Origin: Oligoflexales bacterium
Lineage (GTDB): Bacteria > Bdellovibrionota_B > Oligoflexia > Oligoflexales > CACXFL01
Assembly: GCA_028282865.1 (NCBI GenBank)
Contig: JANQHA010000587.1
Location: 1 to 11,125 of the forward strand
Length of the DNA: 11,125 bases
Direction of reading: 5' to 3'
Of this stretch, positions 6,254-11,125 are shown piece by piece. The notes beneath the pieces are model-generated. The model did not search any database. It saw only the letters and a program-made list of their open reading frames with translations, and was not told the origin of the DNA. Made by a program: the position numbers and the translations under genes. Position 1 is the stretch's first letter. The number at the start of each line of letters is the position of its first letter.

Positions 6254-8395
6254 TTGAATTCTGAACTTCTTGACAATTTGAGTGAGGTCCAACGGCAGGC
6301 TGCGCTTCATACCAAAGGTCCATTGGTCGTGTTTGCCGGGGCAGGCAGTGGCAAAACTCGTATTATCACTACTCGTATTGCTTGTTTGATTGAGCAAGGT
6401 GTGAGCCCGTGGCAAATTCTTGCTGTGACCTTTACCAATAAAGCGGCTGACGAAATGAGGCAAAGAGCTCGCAAGCTATGCTTTGAAGCAAGTCGCAGTC
6501 ATATTGGAACGTTTCACTCTATTTGCGCGCGTTGGTTGCGAGAGTTTTCCGAGGAAATTGGCTTTAAAACGGATTTTATTATTTACGACGATTCAGATTC
6601 AGATTCAGCATTAAAAAAAATTATCAAGGAAGTTCTTCCAGATTTAGACTTAGCACAGGCTTTACCAGGTATTAAGTTTTTTATTCGTCATGCTAAACTT
6701 CATGGAGTCCTACCGGCTGATGCTGAAAGTCGGTTATCGGCTACCGGTTACAAGATTCCGCCTGGGGGAGTTGCAGTTTATAAAAGATACCAGGAGTTTC
6801 TCGCCTCATGCAATGCGATGGATTTTGGTGATTTGATCCTAAATAACTTGTTGTTGTTTCGTCGTAATAAGAAGGTGCGAGAGATTATTCAACAACGCTA
6901 CCAATATGTTTTAGTCGACGAATTTCAAGATACCAATCCCGCTCAGTTGGAGCTGGTAAAACTTATTTGTGAGAAGAATCGGAATCTTTTTGTGGTGGGT
7001 GATGATGATCAATCTATTTATAGTTGGCGAGGTGCCAATCCAAGCAATATTGTAGATTTTGATAAGATTTATCCCGATACAAAAAAATACACTTTAGCTG
7101 AGAACTTTCGTAGCACGCGAAATATTGTCGCGGCGGCAAGCGAAATGATAGCTCACAATAAATATCGTCACCCTAAAAAGTTGTTTTCAAATATTCCAGA
7201 TGGTGACCCTATTTTTTTTAAGGTCGAAGCCGATGGTATGATGGAAGCTTTCGGTGTCGTCGATGATATTAAAAAGGATCTTTTGAATTATGATTACTCT
7301 GACATAGCTATATTTTATAGAACTAACAGCCAGTCGCGGTTATTTGAAGAGGCCTTACGGGGTGAGAATATTCCCTATCGTTTGTATGGGGCCGTGAAGT
7401 TTTATGATCGGCAGGAGGTCAAAGATATCATTGCCTACATTCGACTCTTGGTGAATGAAGACGATGATATTAGCTTAAAGCGGGTCATTAATCTCCCGAC
7501 TCGTGGAATCGGCCAGAAGGCTATTAGCGACCTTGAACAGGTAGCTCGAGAATGCAGCCTATCTATGATGAAAGCGCTGCGAAAGATAGTTGATAGCAAT
7601 AGTTCTAAGTTGGTAAAGAAGTTTTCTGTATTTTTGAGTATTTTTGAGAGGATTAAGTCCGAGTATCTCTCGGGGGACCTCTTCAATTTGGTGCCGGTCA
7701 TTTTGGATGCGATCGACTATAAGGACTATTTGGCGAAAAAGTTTCCAGATAAGTTAGAGGATAAGACCGGTAACATACATGAATTAACCCAAGCATTGAG
7801 TGACTATGCGCATAACTCTCCTGACGCGTCTTTGTCCGACTGGCTTCAAATGATTACTTTAGTTCGGGAGGGCGAGGACTCTGAGGAAGAGACCGTTGGA
7901 GTGTCGTTAATGACCCTCCATGTAGCGAAGGGATTAGAGTTTAAAAGTGTCTATGTAGTCGGCGTCGAAGATGGACTTATACCACATCGTAATAACCTCG
8001 AGGACAATTCTCTCCTGGAAGAAGAGCGAAGATTATTTTATGTGGGTATGACCAGGGCTCGAGAAAAGCTCACGTTATATTGTGCGAGTGAACGAATGAT
8101 TTATAACCAACACTATGCCAATGAACCATCTCAGTTTTTAAAGTGCATACCTTCGAAGTATTTGGATTGGGAAGCGCCTACTATTAATACATCAGATGAA
8201 GTTATTTATGAATATGACCAAAGTATTGGTGATTCTGACGTGGTGAGCATTGGCTCAAGAGTAAAACACCCTACCTACGGTGCTGGCGTTTTGGAGGGTA
8301 TTGAAGATAACTTTGGAAAATCTAAGGCTATAGTTAGGTTTTTTGAGTTTGGCCGAAGAAAAGTATCAGTCAGCCAAATAGATACTGAGTGTTAA
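6254..8395 (+). CDS. ATP-dependent 3'-5' DNA helicase, UvrD/PcrA family
   Basis: This is a superfamily 1A helicase of 713 residues (E. coli UvrD 720) that unwinds DNA in excision and mismatch repair and clears proteins from replicating DNA. All helicase motifs are present: Q-motif region SEVQRQAA (10-17), Walker A AGAGSGKT (28-35), Ia AVTFTNKAADEM (57-68), Walker B DEFQD (222-226), III GDDDQSIYSWRG (249-260), IV NFRST (284-288), V TLHVAKGLEF (from about 553) and VI RRLFYVGMTRARE (from about 591). The last 48 residues (VKHPTYGAGVLEG and onward) form the Tudor-like C-terminal domain typical of PcrA/UvrD, used for RNA polymerase contact. The start is TTG: AAGGG lies 8 nt upstream and the encoded N-terminus aligns with known family members, while no in-frame ATG occurs before residue 68. 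A run of three GATTCA units encodes DSDSDS at 113-118. UvrD versus PcrA cannot be settled from sequence alone. Confidence 0.96.
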   Translation: MNSELLDNLSEVQRQAALHTKGPLVVFAGAGSGKTRIITTRIACLIEQGVSPWQILAVTFTNKAADEMRQRARKLCFEASRSHIGTFHSICARWLREFSEEIGFKTDFIIYDDSDSDSALKKIIKEVLPDLDLAQALPGIKFFIRHAKLHGVLPADAESRLSATGYKIPPGGVAVYKRYQEFLASCNAMDFGDLILNNLLLFRRNKKVREIIQQRYQYVLVDEFQDTNPAQLELVKLICEKNRNLFVVGDDDQSIYSWRGANPSNIVDFDKIYPDTKKYTLAENFRSTRNIVAAASEMIAHNKYRHPKKLFSNIPDGDPIFFKVEADGMMEAFGVVDDIKKDLLNYDYSDIAIFYRTNSQSRLFEEALRGENIPYRLYGAVKFYDRQEVKDIIAYIRLLVNEDDDISLKRVINLPTRGIGQKAISDLEQVARECSLSMMKALRKIVDSNSSKLVKKFSVFLSIFERIKSEYLSGDLFNLVPVILDAIDYKDYLAKKFPDKLEDKTGNIHELTQALSDYAHNSPDASLSDWLQMITLVREGEDSEEETVGVSLMTLHVAKGLEFKSVYVVGVEDGLIPHRNNLEDNSLLEEERRLFYVGMTRAREKLTLYCASERMIYNQHYANEPSQFLKCIPSKYLDWEAPTINTSDEVIYEYDQSIGDSDVVSIGSRVKHPTYGAGVLEGIEDNFGKSKAIVRFFEFGRRKVSVSQIDTEC
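6590..6607 (+). repeat. Hexanucleotide tandem repeat (GATTCA)x3 within the helicase gene
   Basis: Three perfect GATTCA copies lie in frame and encode Asp-Ser three times (residues 113-118) in subdomain 1B. A change in copy number would add or remove Asp-Ser pairs without a frameshift. Three units are probably too few for real phase variation. Confidence 0.6.
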
Positions 8396-8407
8396 TCTTA
8401 GCATTTG

Positions 8408-8437
8408 TTAGGTGGCTAAATCTCCTCATGTTATAAT
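8408..8437 (+). promoter_or_regulatory. Probable promoter upstream of ftsB-like gene, extended -10
   Basis: TGTTATAAT (8429-8437) is a perfect extended -10 element with a consensus TATAAT box. An 18-bp spacer separates it from TTAGGT (8408-8413), a poor -35, which extended -10 promoters can tolerate. It lies 44 bp before the ftsB-like ATG and 33 bp after the helicase stop, so the ftsB-lipoprotein cluster probably has its own promoter. TTAGGTG (8408-8414) recurs inverted as CACCTAA (8466-8472), next to the ftsB ribosome binding site. This is the best promoter candidate in the window. Confidence 0.5.
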
Positions 8438-8481
8438 ATATACAAACCACCCTAGAATTAAAATTCACCTAAAGGAAATGT

Positions 8482-8766
8482 ATGTTTACCTCGAAGGTAC
8501 TACTGTCTTCAATTCTTGGTTTTGGTGTTCTTGTGTTAGCTGTTGGTATGGTTCGTGGTGAGAGTTCTATCAGTAGCTATATTGAGCTGCGTCAAAGTCA
8601 TGCAGTTATGGTTGAAACGGTTAAAGGGTTAAGTAATAAAAATATCAAGTTGATCAACGAAATAAGCAAGATCAGAAAATCACCTAAGTATGCTCGAAAA
8701 GTATTGCGCGATAAATATCATATTACCGAGGAAGGGGAGAGAATTGTATTCTTTGCTGACATGTAG
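8482..8766 (+). CDS. ftsB: FtsB/DivIC-family septum formation protein
   Basis: This is a 94-residue bitopic membrane protein. One hydrophobic segment (about residues 5-23) follows a short N-terminus, then a helical, coiled-coil-prone stretch (about 33-66) leads into the family's C-terminal signature, KSPKYARKVLRDKYHITEEGERIVFF (66-91). That end resembles the DPxYxExxAREKLGxxxxGExVF pattern of FtsB/DivIC. In the divisome, FtsB pairs with FtsL and bridges FtsQ to FtsW/FtsI, activating septal peptidoglycan synthesis; topology would place the coiled coil in the periplasm. Length and layout fit the family (E. coli FtsB 103). AGGA lies 5 nt before the ATG. The downstream lipoprotein start lies inside this gene, so translation is probably coupled. 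Sequence similarity is short, so assignment rests on layout plus the C-terminal motif; the gene symbol is a family-level call. Confidence 0.8.
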   Translation: MFTSKVLLSSILGFGVLVLAVGMVRGESSISSYIELRQSHAVMVETVKGLSNKNIKLINEISKIRKSPKYARKVLRDKYHITEEGERIVFFADM

Positions 8767-9937
8767 AACGCTACTATTACTAGTTTTGACTTCTCTTATT
8801 GGGTGCGGCGAGAAGTATAATGTTAATCAGATTTTTGTCTCTGATAAGCAAAAAGAGTCGCTTGAATCTCTTCTAGAACGAGCGCAGATTGCCTATGACT
8901 CGGGAGATTTTGATGATGCTATGAGTTTGGCAAACAAAGCTGAGAAACTGAGCCCAGCTAGCGAGGATGTCGCCATTTTACAGGGCTATATTCATTTGTC
9001 GTTATCTGGTATGGACCCGTTTAAGATTGCTAAAACTTTGGTTTCGGCAAGCAGTTCAAGCAGCTCTCTAGCAGGTACCAGTAATGCCTCTACGTTCTTA
9101 ACCACTATAAGGTCGATATTAAATGTTAGTAATACCGATCTACAAAAACTCGGGGAGTACAAGAATGAGGAAACACTCGTCAGGTTTAAAGATTATGATA
9201 TCGTCCTTCCAGACAGTGCAGAAACCGTTCGTAATAATGCGCCACTTGACGTGTTCACTCATATAAATGCCGCGATATCCAAAGTGTGCCCGTTTGTTAA
9301 TGAGAGTGTGAAGACAACAGACGTCGATAGCCGGCACAATAGTACAAACTGTGTCCCGACATCTACCGTTAGGAGCAAAGCTGTTATCGCCCATTTTCTA
9401 TGGGCTTTTGTCCACATTGCCGAAGCCGCTGTCTTTTATGGGGTGCTGCAGTATCAAGATGACGGCGCTGCTAAAGCTCACCTCCAATTACGAGCAGATG
9501 CGCTTGAATCGGACTCCGACTCTCTAAGTGTAGGTGAATATGCCCAGCATGCAGTGAGCTTGGCATCAGCAGTAGATTCTGTTTTTGCTATAGAGGACTC
9601 AGGATCTCAAATTAGTGCGGTACTAAATAATATTCTCGTGGCCACTGAGGCCTTTAATGCGATTGGCAGTGTCCCAGATAAGATTAAAAAGTCCTTAGCT
9701 AAAGCTACCTCATCTATCACTAGTTCTCAGGAAAGTTTTACTGGCGATTCTGATGAAACCAAGCAACGAAACGCACTGAAGTCTCAGCTTAACGAAGCTA
9801 TGTCATCGCAACTCTCCAGTGAAATTACTAAACTCGCTGAAGAAAATCCTACTGAGTTTGCCCAGAATAAGACCGATCTCTGTGGAGCTTATGCAACAAT
9901 ATCTGGAGGCAGTGGAACTCCCAGTGATTGTGAGTAA
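8744..9937 (+). CDS. TPR-containing lipoprotein of unknown function
   Basis: This is a 397-residue protein with a lipoprotein signal peptide: an LLLLVL core ending in LIGC, with Cys21 lipidated after cleavage. One tetratricopeptide-like helix pair is visible at about 39-72 (LESLLERAQIAYDSGDFDDAMSLANKAEKLSP), with the A-x-x-x-D-x-G-D-F-D-x-A pattern, followed by a likely second helix pair to about 100. A Ser-rich stretch (101-113) links to a long helical region with no recognised domain. Cysteines 182/203 and 380/396 could form disulfides in the periplasm. The start is uncertain. TTG at 8744, with AAGGGG 6 nt upstream, gives a compact signal peptide. TTG at 8753 is also possible. ATG at 8690 would give 415 residues with a basic but long n-region and overlap ftsB by 77 bp. 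In every case the start lies inside ftsB, so the genes are co-transcribed. I do not recognise the family beyond the TPR. Confidence 0.75.
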   Translation: MYSLLTCRTLLLLVLTSLIGCGEKYNVNQIFVSDKQKESLESLLERAQIAYDSGDFDDAMSLANKAEKLSPASEDVAILQGYIHLSLSGMDPFKIAKTLVSASSSSSSLAGTSNASTFLTTIRSILNVSNTDLQKLGEYKNEETLVRFKDYDIVLPDSAETVRNNAPLDVFTHINAAISKVCPFVNESVKTTDVDSRHNSTNCVPTSTVRSKAVIAHFLWAFVHIAEAAVFYGVLQYQDDGAAKAHLQLRADALESDSDSLSVGEYAQHAVSLASAVDSVFAIEDSGSQISAVLNNILVATEAFNAIGSVPDKIKKSLAKATSSITSSQESFTGDSDETKQRNALKSQLNEAMSSQLSSEITKLAEENPTEFAQNKTDLCGAYATISGGSGTPSDCE

Positions 9938-9978
9938 TGTGATGTCATTGCAGGTTTTTTATATGGGTCTCTCTAAAA

Positions 9979-11125
9979 ATGAATATTAAACACCGTTCTT
10001 TCAGATATATTTTATTTTTATTTGTAGTTGTTACTTGTTCGTGTAAAAACCGAGAAGCTGAGATAGGTCTAAAATCAACTAAGCATTCCTTAGATGCTTC
10101 AACTGTCAATTCATATTCTAGTGAATTCAATATTTCCTTAGTAGACGAGGCATATAATAGGTCTATAACGTTGAAAGGCTTTCTATACTATATTTTAAGA
10201 AAACTACATAAAGTCGAGAAGCTAGACCTGCGAGAACACGGTTTTGAACGTTTTGCTCTTGTATATGATTCTCGTAGCAATCAACCCGCGACTCCGTCGT
10301 ACCCTAGAGTAATCTTATATAACGAGTTTGCTACCCTTCTTCTTGCATTTTCGGGGTTGCCGGATAGTGGTGGTAGCTTTGAAGTCATCCATTTAGTCAA
10401 AAATCAGAATTCTAGTAAACAGTCAAAGGCGAGTTTTACTTGGAAATTTGCCGAGTATGAATTTGGTCGTACAAGTCGAGATACCAAATGTCAGCTATGC
10501 CATCACGGCACACCAAATTGGGATGCTTACGACCGATGGGTCGGGGTGTTTGGTAGTATCGATAATAATATTGTAGGCGACGAGTTTACTTTATGGAATA
10601 AATTTTTAAAGAATCGGAACGTATTTCCTTACAACCTATTAAGGGGTTTACCTGATACTGACCACCTTTCGGTCGAAGTTAACCAAAAGAATGTAGTATT
10701 TAGAACTAAAAACAACTCCGATTTAAATACTCTTTCTCTAGCTTTAGGGTCTCGCAATAACGATGTTATAGCCGAAAAAATTGACAAGTTAGTAACCACG
10801 AAACCTGAACAACGTTCCATATTGGAGCTTCTTTTGTGTCACGGAATCTTCGATAAGCATACACCTGAGTTAGCTTCTAAGATTGCTGCTAAGCATGGCA
10901 TTAAGAAGAGATTGCCGAAAATGGCCGAGTTTACTGATTATTGGAATAATTTACTTGAAACGAGTAGCTCGGAGTACAAGCAGCGATCGGAGAGACATAG
11001 GAGCTTTGTCGGTAAACGTATTAGTGATTTTCCGCTATCAAAGAAATTTGGCAGGAAGACTCAACGTTCACTTGCCTCGCTCGCATACCTTGTTTCTAAG
11101 GGTAGAAAAATTCCCAATCTTAGGA
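9979..11125 (+). CDS. Exported single-CXXCH (cytochrome c-like) protein, partial
   Basis: An open frame of 382 codons runs off the right edge. The N-terminus is signal-like: basic NIKHRSFR, a hydrophobic YILFLFVVV core, then TCSCKN. Cys20 or Cys22 could be the lipidated residue, but neither lipobox is canonical. A single CQLCH (171-175) fits the CXXCH covalent-heme signature. The following sequence, HGTPNWDAYDRWVGVFGS (176-193), resembles the CxxCHGxxPRPNWDxYxxWPGxYGS pattern I associate with uncharacterised exported proteins in Bdellovibrionota and relatives. A structural role for the cysteine pair, without heme, is equally possible. Residues after about 200 are rich in Lys/Arg and show no known domain. 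The ATG at 9979 is the only in-frame start nearby; its ribosome site (TGGGT) is weak. It starts 41 bp after the TPR lipoprotein on the same strand with no terminator between, so they probably share a transcript. Confidence 0.75.
   Translation, partial: MNIKHRSFRYILFLFVVVTCSCKNREAEIGLKSTKHSLDASTVNSYSSEFNISLVDEAYNRSITLKGFLYYILRKLHKVEKLDLREHGFERFALVYDSRSNQPATPSYPRVILYNEFATLLLAFSGLPDSGGSFEVIHLVKNQNSSKQSKASFTWKFAEYEFGRTSRDTKCQLCHHGTPNWDAYDRWVGVFGSIDNNIVGDEFTLWNKFLKNRNVFPYNLLRGLPDTDHLSVEVNQKNVVFRTKNNSDLNTLSLALGSRNNDVIAEKIDKLVTTKPEQRSILELLLCHGIFDKHTPELASKIAAKHGIKKRLPKMAEFTDYWNNLLETSSSEYKQRSERHRSFVGKRISDFPLSKKFGRKTQRSLASLAYLVSKGRKIPNLR

Noticed and set aside
6185..6463. 92-codon minus-strand open frame over the uvrD start
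   Set aside because: Mostly opposite the helicase Walker A region, which is clearly coding on the plus strand; no recognisable product.
7435..7701. 88-codon minus-strand open frame inside the helicase gene
   Set aside because: Antisense shadow; the plus-strand frame is conserved here.
9140..9394. 84-codon minus-strand open frame inside the TPR lipoprotein
   Set aside because: No signal, motif or ribosome site; the opposite frame is a continuous gene.
9945..10130. 61-codon minus-strand open frame over the start of the CXXCH protein
   Set aside because: Overlaps the signal peptide of the supported plus-strand gene; the composition looks like an antisense shadow.
10629..10820. 63-codon minus-strand open frame inside the CXXCH gene
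   Set aside because: Antisense shadow of an open plus-strand frame of more than 380 codons.

Overview
The window reads as ordinary chromosomal DNA of a Gram-negative bacterium. It carries a glmU-glmS pair, a UvrD/PcrA-type helicase, an FtsB-like division protein and at least three, perhaps five, envelope-exported lipoproteins. Several proteins resemble families I associate with the former Deltaproteobacteria, in particular Bdellovibrionota/Oligoflexia: the HEAT-repeat protein, the CXXCH lipoprotein with an NWDxYxxWxGxxGS motif, and the lipoproteins of unknown function. That placement is an inference from family resemblance. No rRNA or other marker gene is present. I saw no tRNA, rRNA, CRISPR array, insertion sequence, integrase or attachment site.

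Layout from left to right. Positions 1-2342 hold three minus-strand genes, read right to left: a small lipoprotein (2342-1863), a cytoplasmic HEAT-repeat protein (1752-1009) and an exported trypsin-like serine protease whose 3' end runs off the left edge (928-1). A divergent gap of about 140 bp separates them from glmU and glmS (2482-5120, plus strand), which overlap by 13 bp. The GlmU here is only the uridylyltransferase half; the acetyltransferase domain is absent. A convergent gap with a long imperfect hairpin separates glmS from a minus-strand FkbM-like methyltransferase-fold gene (6092-5169). A second divergent gap leads to uvrD/pcrA (6254-8395, TTG start). After an extended -10 promoter candidate come ftsB-like (8482-8766), a TPR lipoprotein whose start lies inside ftsB, and an exported single-CXXCH protein cut by the right edge (9979-11125).

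How the genes work together. GlmS makes glucosamine-6-phosphate and GlmU makes UDP-GlcNAc, the precursor of peptidoglycan and lipopolysaccharide. The two steps in between, GlmM and the acetyltransferase, must be encoded elsewhere. FtsB-like is a divisome membrane protein. The helicase serves DNA repair and replication. The two lipoproteins behind ftsB are probably co-transcribed with it, but nothing in the sequence ties them to division.

No clearly new multi-gene system is visible. The best leads are the split GlmU, the uncharacterised lipoprotein pair downstream of ftsB, and the FkbM-like gene. Every stretch longer than about 200 bp is accounted for by a gene.
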